A stretch of 64,000 bases of DNA from Bradyrhizobium sp. 190 (GCF_023073415.1 NZ_JADPJL010000037.1:62001-126000), one strand, 5' to 3'. Counted from the stretch's first letter, positions 39,665-50,755 are shown. Notes: generated by a model from the sequence alone, not told the origin. Translations and numbers: made by a program.

Positions 39665-40807
39665 TTATACCAACCCGCCCGCATCTGTGACGCGGCGGAG
39701 ATGATAGTCAGTGTCGCCAAAGGTGTTTTCGATCATGGTCAGCCGCTTGAAGTAGTGGCCGATCTTGGCTTCCTGGGTCATGCCGATGCCGCCGTGAAGC
39801 TGGATCGACTGCTGGCCGATGAACTTGCCGGACTTGCCGATCTGCACCTTGGCGGCGGCGACCGCGGTCGCGCGCTCTTTCGCGCTGTCGAAATCGGCCG
39901 CCATGGTCGCGAACATCGACATGCTGCGGGCCTGTTCGAGGGCTACGAACATGTCGGCGGCGCGGTGCTGCAGGGTCTGGAAGCTGCCGATCGGCACGCC
40001 GAACTGCTTGCGGGTCTTGAGATACTCGACGGTAGCCTTCAGCGATTCATCCATCGCGCCGACCGCTTCCGCGCACATCGCGGTGCGGGCTTCATCCACC
40101 ACGCGCTCGATCAGCGGCAGAGCGTTCTCGGGATCGCCGATCGCAGCATCTGCGCCAACCTCGACGCCGGTCAGCGTGATGTCGGCGGCATGCAGGCCGT
40201 CCTGGGTCGGATAGCCCTTGCGGGTGACGCCCTTGGCGGCGGCCGGGACCAGGAACACGCCGATGCCGGTCTTGTCGCGCTGGCCGCCCTTGGTGCGTGC
40301 CGTCACGATCAGGGTGTCGGCGTTCTCGCCGTTGAGCACGACGAATTTTTCGCCGTCGATGACCCAGCCAGCGCCCTTCTTCTTGGCTGATGTTGCGACA
40401 TCGCCGAGGTCGTAGCGGGAGTTCTTCTCGAGCTGCGCGAAGGCAAAGGTCTTGCTGCCGTCGATGATGCCGGGGATGTGCTGGGCTTTCTGCTCGGCCG
40501 AGCCGCCGTGACGCAGGAAGCCGCCGCCGATCACGACGGTGGCGAGATACGGCTCCAGCACCAGCGCCTTGCCGAGCGCCTCCATCACGATCATGGTCTC
40601 GACCGCGCCGGCGCCAAAGCCGCCATCGGCTTCGGCGAACGGCAGGCCCAGCAAGCCCTGCTCGGCGAGCTTGCCCCAGACGGCCTTGCTCCAGCCGCCC
40701 TTCTCTTTCTGGTACTTCTTGCGCGCATCGAAATCGTACGAGTCGGTCAAGAGACCGTCGATGCTTTCCTTGAGAAGGCGCTGCTCCTCGGACAAATCAA
40801 AATCCAT
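39665..40807 (-). CDS. pimD: Acyl-CoA dehydrogenase, small subunit type (PimD-like)
   Basis: A 380-residue FAD-dependent acyl-CoA dehydrogenase (MDFDLSEEQRLLKESIDGLL). Family segments include AFAQLEKNSRYDL, VIDGEKFVVLNGENADTLIV and the C-terminal IQLHGGIGMTQEAKIGHYFK. Together with the neighbouring 396-residue paralogue it looks like the PimC/PimD heteromeric dehydrogenase pair for pimeloyl-CoA-type substrates. The usual catalytic glutamate position cannot be fixed by eye. The ATG at 40807 follows GGAGAAAG. The symbol is by cluster analogy. Confidence 0.8.
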   Translation of the reverse strand: MDFDLSEEQRLLKESIDGLLTDSYDFDARKKYQKEKGGWSKAVWGKLAEQGLLGLPFAEADGGFGAGAVETMIVMEALGKALVLEPYLATVVIGGGFLRHGGSAEQKAQHIPGIIDGSKTFAFAQLEKNSRYDLGDVATSAKKKGAGWVIDGEKFVVLNGENADTLIVTARTKGGQRDKTGIGVFLVPAAAKGVTRKGYPTQDGLHAADITLTGVEVGADAAIGDPENALPLIERVVDEARTAMCAEAVGAMDESLKATVEYLKTRKQFGVPIGSFQTLQHRAADMFVALEQARSMSMFATMAADFDSAKERATAVAAAKVQIGKSGKFIGQQSIQLHGGIGMTQEAKIGHYFKRLTMIENTFGDTDYHLRRVTDAGGLV

Positions 40808-40841
40808 GTTCTTTACTTTCTCCGGCTTAACCAAATTTCTC

Positions 40842-40927
40842 CGTCATGCCCGGGCTTGTCCCGGGCATCCACGTCTTGCTTTCTTTGCGTCAAGACGTGG
40901 ATGGCCGGGTCAAGCCCGGCCATGACG
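40842..40927. repeat. Short palindromic element (CGTCAT-CCGGGCTTG type)
   Basis: CGTCATGCCCGGGCTTGTCC and CGGGCATCCACGTCTTG at the left; CAAGACGTGGATGGCCGGGT and CAAGCCCGGCCATGACG at the right. The CCACGTCTTG/CAAGACGTGG core is perfectly complementary. This is the best preserved copy of the family here. It lies between the two acyl-CoA dehydrogenase genes. Confidence 0.8.
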
Positions 40928-40956
40928 ACGGTGCGTGCGGCCGCGTCATTGCGCCA

Positions 40957-42147
40957 CTAAAGCCCCAGCACCGCCTTGGTGATGATGTTGCGCTGGATCT
41001 CGTTGGAGCCGCCGTAGATCGAGACCTTGCGGTTGTTGAAGTAGCTCGGCGCGATCTGGGCGGTCCAGTCCATGGTCTCGTTGGAGCCGTCGTCGCCGTG
41101 GATGTCGTAAGGCGCGGCGAACGGGCCGATCACTTCCATCAGGAGTTCGGTGGTGGTCTGCTGGATTTCCGAACCCTTGATCTTCAGGACCGAGGACGCC
41201 GGGTTGGGCTTGCCCTTGCCGTGCTTGCCTTCATCCGCGACGACACGAAGCTGCGTGAGCTCGAGCGCCTTCAGCTCGATCTCGCAGGCCGCCAGCTTCT
41301 CGCGGAAGCCCTGGTCCTCGATCACGGGCTTGCCGTTCTGTTCGACCTTGGAGGCGAGATCCTTGATGCGGCGCAGCCGCTCCTTGGAGACGCCGACGCG
41401 GGCGATACCGGTGCGCTCGTTGCCGAGCAGGAACTTTGCGTAATCCCAGCCCTTGTTCTCCTCACCGATCAGATTCTCGACCGGCACCTCGACGTCGTCG
41501 AAGAACACTTCGTTGACCTCACGGCCGCCGTCGATGGTTTCGATCGGGCGCACGGTAACGCCCTTCGACTTCATGTCGAACACGATGAAGGAGATGCCCA
41601 TCTGCTTCTTCGCATTGGTGTCGGTGCGGCACAGGCAGAAGATCATGTCGGCGTGCTGGGCGAGCGTGGTCCAGGTCTTTTGGCCGTTGATGATGTACTT
41701 GTCGCCCTTGCGCTCGGCCTTGGTTTTCAGCGAGGCGAGGTCCGATCCCGAGCCGGGCTCCGAAAAGCCCTGGCACCACCAGTCGTCGACATTGGCGATG
41801 CGCGGCAGGTACTGCTTCTTCTGCGCCTCGTTGCCGAAGGTGTAGATGACCGGGCCGACCATGCTGACGCCGAAGGCGAGCGGCGCCGGCGCCGGGTGCA
41901 TCTGCAGCTCTTCGTTGAAGATGTAGTGCTGCACCGAGGTCCAGCCCGTGCCGCCATATTCCTTCGGCCAGTGCGAACAGCCCCAGCCCTTCTTGTTCAG
42001 GATGCGCCACCAGGCGACCATCTCGTCCTTGGAGAGGTGACGCCCCTCCACCATCTTGCGCCGCGTCTCCGGCGGCACGTTGTCCCGGAAGAAGGCCCTC
42101 ACCTCCTCACGAAACGCGATTTCTTCCTTGCTGAAAGCGAGATCCAT
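40957..42147 (-). CDS. pimC: Acyl-CoA dehydrogenase, large subunit type (PimC-like)
   Basis: A 396-residue acyl-CoA dehydrogenase starting MDLAFSKEEIAFREEVRAFF. Visible family parts are WCQGFSEPGSGSDLASLKTK, YIINGQKTWTTLAQHADMIF and the C-terminal YGGSNEIQRNIITKAVLGL (the R-N-I-I-A/T-K-x-V-L-G-L ending). It resembles the large subunit of the paired pimeloyl-CoA dehydrogenase. ATG 42147 follows a near-perfect AGGAGG; upstream in-frame sequence lies in a repeat and is excluded. Confidence 0.83.
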   Translation of the reverse strand: MDLAFSKEEIAFREEVRAFFRDNVPPETRRKMVEGRHLSKDEMVAWWRILNKKGWGCSHWPKEYGGTGWTSVQHYIFNEELQMHPAPAPLAFGVSMVGPVIYTFGNEAQKKQYLPRIANVDDWWCQGFSEPGSGSDLASLKTKAERKGDKYIINGQKTWTTLAQHADMIFCLCRTDTNAKKQMGISFIVFDMKSKGVTVRPIETIDGGREVNEVFFDDVEVPVENLIGEENKGWDYAKFLLGNERTGIARVGVSKERLRRIKDLASKVEQNGKPVIEDQGFREKLAACEIELKALELTQLRVVADEGKHGKGKPNPASSVLKIKGSEIQQTTTELLMEVIGPFAAPYDIHGDDGSNETMDWTAQIAPSYFNNRKVSIYGGSNEIQRNIITKAVLGL

Positions 42148-42199
42148 CGGATCCTCCTGTGAGCGAATTGGACTTATTGGTAACGCGAACTCTCTATCT

Positions 42200-42318
42200 C
42201 GTCGTCCCTGCGAACGCAGGGACCCATAACCACCGTCGTTAGCGTTGCAAAAGCCGTCTCCCAGACTGCCCCGAACCAAGGCCGCGGCGTATGGGTCCCG
42301 GCTCAAGGCCGGGACGAC
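42200..42318. repeat. Dispersed palindromic element (GTCGTCCCTGCG type), copy 2
   Basis: The left end GTCGTCCCTGCGAACGCAGG and GACCCATAACCACCG matches copy 1 at 26819. The right end ATGGGTCCCGGCTCAAGGCC then GGGACGAC is a different hairpin ending in the same GGGACGAC. It lies between the acyl-CoA ligase gene and the pimC-like gene. Confidence 0.75.
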
Positions 42319-42326
42319 GGCGGAGT

Positions 42327-44015
42327 CTAGGAACGACCTCCCGATACGGCTTGCTGTTTCGATGGCGCAGCCTGCGGCTGTTGCTGCATGCGCAATTCGT
42401 GGCGTGACAACTTTCCGACCGGCGTGCGCGGCAACTCGTCGACGAAATCGACCGCCGCCGGAATCTCGTGCTTGCCGAGCTTGCCGGTGAGGAAGGCGCG
42501 CAATTCATCCAGCGTAAAGGCCTTTGCATCCGCACGCAGCTTGATGAAGGCTTTGGCGGCTTCGCCGCGGTAATCGTCCGGGATGCCGATCACGATCACT
42601 TCCTGAACGGAAGGATGGGTGTAGATCGCCTGCTCGATCATCTGCGGATAGACGTTGAAGCCGCCGGAGATGATCATGTCCTTCTTGCGGTCGACCAGAT
42701 AGAAATAGCCGTCGGCGTCCATGTAGCCGATATCGCCGGTGAGGAAGCGGTCGCCGACAAAAGCTTCGGCGGTTTCCTTCGGCCGGTTCCAGTAACCCTT
42801 GGTGACGTTCGGACCGCGGATGCGGATTTCGCCGGCCTCGCCCACCGGCATCAGCTTGGTCGGGTCGTCCAGCGACACCACGTCCATCTCGATACCGGGC
42901 AGCATCAGGCCGATCGACCCGGGCTTGTCCGGGCCTTCCTTGGGGTGAGCGGTGCCGGGCGAGCAGGTCTCGGTCATGCCCCAGCCGCTCTTCAGTTTCA
43001 TGCCGACCCGGCGCTCGAAAATTCTGGCGACCTCGACCGGCAGCGGCGCGCCGCCGGAGCCGCAGGACACCAGCGAGGACAAGTCGCGCTTGTCGAGATC
43101 GGGAAGTGCTGCGATCGCGATCCACATCGTCGGCACGCCCGGGAAGGCGGTCGCGCGCTTGACCTCGATGTCGCGCATCACGGCCTCGACATCAAAACGC
43201 TGGTGCAGCGAGATCAGATGGCCGCGCCGGATTGCGGAGAGCAGCACCACCGTCAACGCATAGATGTGGAACAGCGGCAGCACGCAGATCACACGCTCGA
43301 TCGCATTGCGCTCGGCGCGCGCCGGCCTGCCCCAGACATCGTAGACCGACACCGCCGAAGTCAGATTGCCGTGGCTGAGCATCGCGCCCTTGGGCAATCC
43401 CGTGGTGCCGCCGGTATATTGCAGTAACGCGACGTCATCCGCCGAGATCGCCGGCCACTGCGCCGGCTTCGCCGCGCCATCGGTGAATTGTTTGTAGGTG
43501 ATGATCTTCGGATTGTCCGGCAGCGCCGCCTGCGGCGTGCCGACCTTGCCCCAGTGATCGTCCTCGCAGACGATCAGGCGGTCGAGCAGACCCTTGTCGA
43601 GAAACTTCAGCGCGGTCGGCAACAGCACCGACAGATTGCTGGTGACGAGCACGCGCGCGCCGGAGTCCGTGAGCTTGTGCGACAGCGCGATCTCGCCGTC
43701 GAGCGGCGACAGGTGCACGACACGCGCCCCCGCCTTCAGCGCGCCGAAGAAATTGACGGGATGATCCGGCGAATTGCCGAGGAATAGCGCGACCGAACTG
43801 TTCTTGCCGTAGCCGGCGCGAAGGAAGGCGCCGGCAGCGATCTCGACCCTGTCTTCCAGTTCGGCGTAGCTGATCGGCCGGTCGCGGAATTCGATCGCGG
43901 GGCGCGGTCCGAATTCGGCGGCGGCTTCCGACAACAGGTCCGGCAGCGTGCCGCGCGCGATCGCGTCGTCCCAGCGGACGCCTTCCGGATAGAACTGTTC
44001 GCCGGGGTGGGTCAT
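42327..44015 (-). CDS. pimA: AMP-forming acyl-CoA ligase (PimA-like)
   Basis: A 562-residue adenylate-forming enzyme that activates a carboxylic acid to its CoA thioester. The AMP-binding motif is LLQYTGGTTGLPKGAMLSHG. Other core motifs are GWGMTETCSP, YWNRPKETAEAF, DRFLTGDIGYMDADGYFYLV and DRKKDMIISGGFNVYP. The catalytic C-terminal lysine lies in LPRTPVGKLSRHEL. The context with two acyl-CoA dehydrogenases and a bifunctional hydratase/dehydrogenase favours a dicarboxylic or medium- to long-chain acid as substrate (inference). The C-terminus has an unusual Gln/Ala-rich tail. Confidence 0.85.
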   Translation of the reverse strand: MTHPGEQFYPEGVRWDDAIARGTLPDLLSEAAAEFGPRPAIEFRDRPISYAELEDRVEIAAGAFLRAGYGKNSSVALFLGNSPDHPVNFFGALKAGARVVHLSPLDGEIALSHKLTDSGARVLVTSNLSVLLPTALKFLDKGLLDRLIVCEDDHWGKVGTPQAALPDNPKIITYKQFTDGAAKPAQWPAISADDVALLQYTGGTTGLPKGAMLSHGNLTSAVSVYDVWGRPARAERNAIERVICVLPLFHIYALTVVLLSAIRRGHLISLHQRFDVEAVMRDIEVKRATAFPGVPTMWIAIAALPDLDKRDLSSLVSCGSGGAPLPVEVARIFERRVGMKLKSGWGMTETCSPGTAHPKEGPDKPGSIGLMLPGIEMDVVSLDDPTKLMPVGEAGEIRIRGPNVTKGYWNRPKETAEAFVGDRFLTGDIGYMDADGYFYLVDRKKDMIISGGFNVYPQMIEQAIYTHPSVQEVIVIGIPDDYRGEAAKAFIKLRADAKAFTLDELRAFLTGKLGKHEIPAAVDFVDELPRTPVGKLSRHELRMQQQPQAAPSKQQAVSGGRS

Positions 44016-44065
44016 GGCTCTCTAGAAGATAGGTCGTCATTCCGAACTTGCGCCTCCCGGCGCAC

Positions 44066-44091
44066 CTCCGATGCGCAATTGCGCATCGGAG
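44066..44091. repeat. Perfect 26-bp palindrome between pimF-like and pimA-like genes
   Basis: The halves CTCCGATGCGCAA and TTGCGCATCGGAG are exact complements with no spacer. It is flanked by TTCCGAACTTGCGCCTCCCG and GAATGACGGG, reminiscent of the other intergenic elements. It lies inside the operon, 18 bases from the upstream gene's stop. It could attenuate transcription or stabilise the pimF part of the message. Confidence 0.75.
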
Positions 44092-44109
44092 AATGACGGG
44101 TGGTTGCCA

Positions 44110-46206
<2,097 letters not shown>

Positions 46207-46294
46207 GGGACTCTCCCTGGATCGTTTGTTCTCTGGATCGTTTGTTCTTGGATGCCGCTCAACTTGCGTTGAGTAGCTACGGGTCGATTTCGCT

Positions 46295-46313
46295 AATTTC
46301 GCACTGCGAAATT
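46295..46313. promoter_or_regulatory. Perfect inverted repeat in the divergent pimF-like/iclR promoter; probable IclR operator
   Basis: AATTTCGCACTGCGAAATT is a perfect 9-bp inverted repeat around one central base. It lies 89 bases upstream of the pimF-like start and 76 bases upstream of the iclR start. The position and the TTTCGCA/TGCGAAA form fit an operator for the adjacent regulator. Assignment to IclR is inference from location. Confidence 0.7.
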
Positions 46314-46388
46314 TAATTCCACATCTTGACACGGAGGGTTATTTTGAAGCACGTCCGTTGTCAACGAGCTCATCAGCAGTAGCGGGTA

Positions 46389-47255
46389 ATGAAGCGTCCA
46401 GGGAAAAAAGTGGCGACCGATCGCAGCTTCGTCGTCGCGCTTTCCCGCGGACTTGATGTGTTGCGCGCATTTCATCCCAACGACGGACTGCTCGGCAATC
46501 AAGAACTCGCCGCCCGTACTAATTTGCCGAAGCCAACCATTTCCCGGCTGACCTACACCCTGACCAAGCTGGGTTATCTTACACCCGTTCCGCGTTTCGA
46601 GAAGTATCAGCTCGCGCCATCAGCCATGGCGCTGGGGTATGCCGCCCTTGCCAATCTTGGCGTTCGGCATTTGTCCGAGCCCTATCGTGAAGAACTGATG
46701 CGCGAGACCGGCGGCGCCGTCGCCGTCGGCGGACGCGACCGTCACAGCATGATCTATTTCGGGCAGAGCCGTAACGGGTTGACGCTCGGCGTACAGCTCG
46801 ACGTCGGTTCGCGCGTACCGATTGCGACTTCGGCGATGGGACGTGCCTATATCTGGGCACTGCCCGACGACGAACGCGCCTCTTTATTGCGCGACCTGCG
46901 CGACCATTACGGCAGCCGATGGGCACGGATGCGCGACGGCATCGAACGCTCGGGCGAAACCGTGGCGAAACACGGCTTCGCGATTTCCGCAGGTGAATGG
47001 CAGAACGACGTGCACGCGGTAGGTGTGGCGCTGAAGCTCAATGACGGAACCGGGCCGTATGCCTTCAATTGCGGCGCGCCGGCATTCCGCTTTACGGAAG
47101 AACGCTTGATGGCCGACATTGGACCTCGCCTTGTCACGATGGTAAGGAAAATCGAGGCAGCGCTGGGCGGCGCAGCGCCGCAATCCAAAAAAACAGAAAA
47201 CAAGAAGTTGAAAGCAGGAGGGAAAGTTGCACGTTTGGCCGAGGGGATCAGATAG
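46389..47255 (+). CDS. IclR family transcriptional regulator
   Basis: A 288-residue regulator. The N-terminal winged helix-turn-helix covers about 15-75 (SRGLDVLRAFHPNDGLLGNQ, then ELAARTNLPKPTISRLTYTLTKLGYL). The C-terminal effector-binding domain follows, with SAMGRAYIWALPDDERASLL and GFAISAGEWQNDVHAVGVAL, and a Lys-rich tail. It sits between the divergent beta-oxidation operon and a co-oriented Liv-type importer beginning 69 bases after its stop, so it is well placed to control both according to an acid or acyl-CoA ligand. Confidence 0.92.
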   Translation: MKRPGKKVATDRSFVVALSRGLDVLRAFHPNDGLLGNQELAARTNLPKPTISRLTYTLTKLGYLTPVPRFEKYQLAPSAMALGYAALANLGVRHLSEPYREELMRETGGAVAVGGRDRHSMIYFGQSRNGLTLGVQLDVGSRVPIATSAMGRAYIWALPDDERASLLRDLRDHYGSRWARMRDGIERSGETVAKHGFAISAGEWQNDVHAVGVALKLNDGTGPYAFNCGAPAFRFTEERLMADIGPRLVTMVRKIEAALGGAAPQSKKTENKKLKAGGKVARLAEGIR

Positions 47256-47263
47256 CCTTCACC

Positions 47264-47292
47264 ATGACCGGCGAAAATTTTCGCTCGGTCAT
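47264..47292. promoter_or_regulatory. Palindrome upstream of livG with half-sites like the iclR/pimF operator
   Basis: GCGAAAATTTTCGC (47271-47284) is a perfect 14-bp palindrome. It is extended by ATGACCG (47264-47270) and CGGTCAT (47286-47292) with one bulged base. It contains the GCGAAA and TTTCGC half-sites of the 46295 operator in the opposite relative order. It could be a second regulator site or the 3' hairpin of iclR, but no T tract follows, so a regulatory role is slightly favoured. Confidence 0.5.
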
Positions 47293-47324
47293 TCCCGCTC
47301 CGTGATCAGGGCGGGCGAGACGAC

Positions 47325-48122
47325 ATGACGCAGGCACAGCTCGCGCAGGGAAATGCTCCCCTGCTCGCGGTTCGCGACGTCAGCGTCGTGTTCGGCGGTA
47401 TCATCGCGCTGAATGGCGTGTCCTTCGACATGCACAAAGGCGCAATCCTCGGCCTGATCGGACCGAACGGCGCCGGCAAGACGACGTTGTTCAACTGTCT
47501 CTCCAGACTCTATCAGCCGAGCTCCGGCGATATCCTGATGGAGGGCGCGAGCATCCTGACGCGTCCGCCGCACCGGATCGCCGAAATCGGCATCGGCCGC
47601 ACCTTCCAGAACGTCGCGCTGTTTCCCAATCTGTCGGTGCTCGACAACGTTCGCGTCGGCACCCACGCGCGCACTTCAAGCGACATCATCTCGGACTCGC
47701 TGAAGCTCGCCTGGGTTCGCCGCACCGAAGCCGACGTCAACAAGAAGGTCCACGAGATCCTCGATTATCTGGATCTCAATGACGTCGCCCACACGGTGGT
47801 CTCCGGCCTGCCCTTCGGCACCCAGAAGCGCGTCGAACTCGCGCGCGCACTCGCCGCCGATCCGAAGATCCTGCTGCTCGACGAGCCCGCCGGTGGCCTC
47901 AACCACGAAGAAGTCCATGTGCTCGGCGATCTGATCCGCCGCATTCGCGACGAGCGCCACATGACCGTGCTGCTCGTCGAACATCACATGGGTCTGGTGA
48001 TGTCGATCGCCGACCACGTCGTTGCACTCAACTTCGGCCGCAAGCTCGCCGAAGGAACACCGGCCCAGGTCCAGGCCGACCCGGATGTCATCAAAGCCTA
48101 TCTGGGGAGCAAGGACCAATGA
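47325..48122 (+). CDS. livG: Liv-type ABC transporter ATP-binding protein (LivG)
   Basis: A 265-residue ATPase with Walker A GPNGAGKTT (near residue 46), the LivG-typical IAEIGIGRTFQNVALFPNLS, Walker B ILLLDEPAGGLNHEEV, and the C-terminal AEGTPAQVQADPDVIKAYLG. It energises import together with LivF, LivH and LivM. It overlaps livF by four bases (ATGA). The context (IclR, pim-like genes) suggests an acid substrate rather than branched-chain amino acids. Confidence 0.92.
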   Translation: MTQAQLAQGNAPLLAVRDVSVVFGGIIALNGVSFDMHKGAILGLIGPNGAGKTTLFNCLSRLYQPSSGDILMEGASILTRPPHRIAEIGIGRTFQNVALFPNLSVLDNVRVGTHARTSSDIISDSLKLAWVRRTEADVNKKVHEILDYLDLNDVAHTVVSGLPFGTQKRVELARALAADPKILLLDEPAGGLNHEEVHVLGDLIRRIRDERHMTVLLVEHHMGLVMSIADHVVALNFGRKLAEGTPAQVQADPDVIKAYLGSKDQ

Positions 48123-48832
48123 CCGCGATGCTCAACATCAAGGATCTCCGTGCCTATTACGGCCAGGTCCAGGCGCTTCATGGCCTGAGCTTCTCCCTCA
48201 ACGAGGGCAGCCTGACCACGCTGCTCGGCGCCAACGGCGCCGGCAAGACCACCACCTTGCGGGCGATCTGCAACATGGTGCGTTCGACCGGCGCGATCGA
48301 GTTCGAGGGCAAGCCGCTCTCCGGCAAATCGACCGAAAACGTCGTTCGTCTCGGGATTGCGCATGTGCCGCAGGGCCGCGGCACCTTCACCACCATGACG
48401 GTGGAGGAAAACCTGCAGCTCGGCGCCATCACCCGCAACGACAAGAAGGGCGTGGTGGCCGATATCGAGCGCATGTACGAGCACTTCCCGGTGCTGAAAG
48501 AACGGCACACCCAGCAGGCCGGCACACTGTCGGGCGGCGAGCAGCAGATGCTCGCGGTTGCGCGTGCGCTGATGCTGCGTCCGCGGCTGATGTTGCTGGA
48601 CGAGCCGTCGTTCGGCCTCGCGCCGCTTATCGTGCGCGAGCTTTTCAAGATCCTCGGCAAGATCAACCGCGAGGACAAGGTCACCATTCTGGTGGTGGAG
48701 CAGAACGCGCAACTCGCGCTGGAGCTCGCGGACAAGGCCTACGTTATTGAAACCGGACGTATCGTGATGTCGGGAAGCGCTGCCGAAATCGCGAACAACG
48801 AAGACGTCCGTAAATCCTATCTCGGTTATTGA
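48119..48832 (+). CDS. livF: Liv-type ABC transporter ATP-binding protein (LivF)
   Basis: A 237-residue ATPase with Walker A GANGAGKTT, the LivF-typical HVPQGRGTFTTMTVEENLQL, signature LSGGEQQMLAVARALM and Walker B LMLLDEPSFGLAP. It pairs with LivG. The following livH gene starts at GTG 48844, 11 bases after the livF stop. Confidence 0.93.
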   Translation: MTAMLNIKDLRAYYGQVQALHGLSFSLNEGSLTTLLGANGAGKTTTLRAICNMVRSTGAIEFEGKPLSGKSTENVVRLGIAHVPQGRGTFTTMTVEENLQLGAITRNDKKGVVADIERMYEHFPVLKERHTQQAGTLSGGEQQMLAVARALMLRPRLMLLDEPSFGLAPLIVRELFKILGKINREDKVTILVVEQNAQLALELADKAYVIETGRIVMSGSAAEIANNEDVRKSYLGY

Positions 48833-48843
48833 GGAGCGCAGCC

Positions 48844-49722
48844 GTGGAACTTTTTATCAACCAAGTCCTGGCTGGCATTGCCACAGGTGCGATCTATGCC
48901 TGCATGGCGCTCGCCGTCGTCATGATCTACCAGGCGATCGACCATCTCAATTTCGCTCAGGGCGAGATGGCGATGTTCTCGACGTTCATCGCCTGGCAGC
49001 TGATGCAATGGGGTGTGCCGTATTGGTGGGCATTCCTTCTCACCCTGGCGTTCTCGTTCGCGGGCGGCATCGCCATCGAGCGTATGTTGTTCAAGCCGCT
49101 TGCCAAGGCGCCGGTCCTGACCAACGTCGCCGGCTTCATCGCATTGTTTGCGATCGTGAACAGCGTCGCGGGGCTGACCTGGGACTTCACGATCAAGCAG
49201 TTTCCGACGCCGTTCGGATCCTCGCCCTTTCTCGGCAGTCAGCTGATCTCGACCCATCAGGCCGGCATGATCGGCGTCACGGTGGGACTGTTGATCCTGC
49301 TCTATCTGTTCTTTCAGTTCACCCGGATTGGCCTTGCGATGCGCGCGGCCGCGTCGTTGCCGGAATCGGCACGGCTGGTCGGCATCAACACCAGCTGGAT
49401 GATCGCGCTTGGCTGGGGCATGGCGTCCGCGATCGGCGCGATCGCCGGCATCCTGATCGCACCTGTCGTGTTCCTGGAGCCCAACATGATGGGCGGCGTC
49501 CTGATCTACGGGTTTGCCGCCGCAGTCCTCGGCGGCCTCACCAGCCCGCTCGGAGCGGTGATTGGGGGGTTCCTGGTCGGCGTATTCGAAAATCTCGCTG
49601 GAACCTATATCCCCGGCGTCGGCAATGAACTGAAATTGCCCATCGCGCTGGCCCTAATCATCACCGTATTGGTTCTCAAACCGGCGGGCCTGTTTGGCCG
49701 GCCCATCGTGAAGCGAGTTTGA
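48844..49722 (+). CDS. livH: Liv-type ABC transporter permease (LivH)
   Basis: A 292-residue permease with about eight helices. It opens MELFINQVLAGIATGAIYAC, as in LivH, and has AARLVGINTSWMIALGWGMA-type loop residues, seen as SARLVGINTSWMIALGWGMA, and the C-terminal GGLTSPLGAVIGGFLVGVFE. GTG 48844 is chosen because GAGGAG (48831-48836) precedes it by seven bases. It is followed directly by livM. Confidence 0.92.
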   Translation: MELFINQVLAGIATGAIYACMALAVVMIYQAIDHLNFAQGEMAMFSTFIAWQLMQWGVPYWWAFLLTLAFSFAGGIAIERMLFKPLAKAPVLTNVAGFIALFAIVNSVAGLTWDFTIKQFPTPFGSSPFLGSQLISTHQAGMIGVTVGLLILLYLFFQFTRIGLAMRAAASLPESARLVGINTSWMIALGWGMASAIGAIAGILIAPVVFLEPNMMGGVLIYGFAAAVLGGLTSPLGAVIGGFLVGVFENLAGTYIPGVGNELKLPIALALIITVLVLKPAGLFGRPIVKRV

Positions 49723-49724
49723 TC

Positions 49725-50738
49725 ATGAGCTCAGTTGACGAAGTCGCAAACGAGGCACCGGCGGTCGAGGCCGTTCCGAAGCGAGCCATGACACTGGGCT
49801 ACGGCACCTCGCTCGTGGTGCTGGCATTGTTGATCATCGGGCCGATGTTCGTGAAGAACTTCATCGTTTTCCAGATGACGATGTTGCTGATCTACGCGCT
49901 GGCGGTTCTGGCGCTGAACATCCTGACCGGCGGCAGCGGCCAGTTTTCGCTGGGCCAAAGCGCCTTCTACGCGGTCGGCGCTTATACCTCCGCCATTCTG
50001 ATGGAGCATATGGGCGTAAACTACGCTCTGACATTACCCATTGCCGGCATCATCTGCTTTGGCTTCGGGTTTTTGTTCGGTCAGCCGGCGCTGCGCTTGA
50101 GCGGCATCTATCTGGCCCTGGCGACCTTCGCGCTGGCCGTGGCCATGCCACAACTGCTGAAGCTCGGCTTCTTCGAACACTGGACCGGCGGCGTTCAGGG
50201 CCTGGTGGTGACCAAGCCGGATGCGCCGTTCGGGCTGCCGATCTCGCAGGACAGGTGGCTGTATTATTTCACGCTCGTGGTTTCGATCGGGATCTATATC
50301 GCCTCGGTCAACCTGCTGAAATCGCGCTCGGGCCGCGCCTTCATGGCGATCCGCGACAACGAGATCGCGGCCTCCGCGATGGGCGTCGACGTTGCGCTGT
50401 ACAAGACGCTGGCGTTCGGCGTCTCAGCCGGCATCACCGGTGTTGCCGGCGGTCTCGGCGCCATCGCGGTGCAGTTCGTGGCCCCCGACGGCTACACCAT
50501 CACGCTCGCGATCTCGCTGTTCCTCGGCATGGTCGTCGGCGGCGTGGGCTGGCTGCCGGGATCGATCGTAGGCTCCGCCTTCATCATCTTCGTGCCGAAT
50601 ATCGCCGAGCATATCTCGAAGGGTCTCTCCGGCGCCGTATTCGGCGTGCTCCTGTTCCTCGTCATCTTCCTCGTGCCGCACGGCGCAAGGCAGGTCGCGA
50701 TCGTTGCCCAGCAACTGATCGGTAAACTCAAGAAGTAA
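49725..50738 (+). CDS. livM: Liv-type ABC transporter permease (LivM)
   Basis: A 337-residue permease. A 25-residue hydrophilic N-terminus precedes about ten helices. LivM motifs are ILTGGSGQFSLGQSAFYAVG, LRLSGIYLALATFALA and GRAFMAIRDNEIAASAMGVD. It starts two bases after livH. With LivH it forms the translocation channel. Confidence 0.92.
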   Translation: MSSVDEVANEAPAVEAVPKRAMTLGYGTSLVVLALLIIGPMFVKNFIVFQMTMLLIYALAVLALNILTGGSGQFSLGQSAFYAVGAYTSAILMEHMGVNYALTLPIAGIICFGFGFLFGQPALRLSGIYLALATFALAVAMPQLLKLGFFEHWTGGVQGLVVTKPDAPFGLPISQDRWLYYFTLVVSIGIYIASVNLLKSRSGRAFMAIRDNEIAASAMGVDVALYKTLAFGVSAGITGVAGGLGAIAVQFVAPDGYTITLAISLFLGMVVGGVGWLPGSIVGSAFIIFVPNIAEHISKGLSGAVFGVLLFLVIFLVPHGARQVAIVAQQLIGKLKK

Positions 50739-50755
50739 CTCACCCAGGAGAATCA

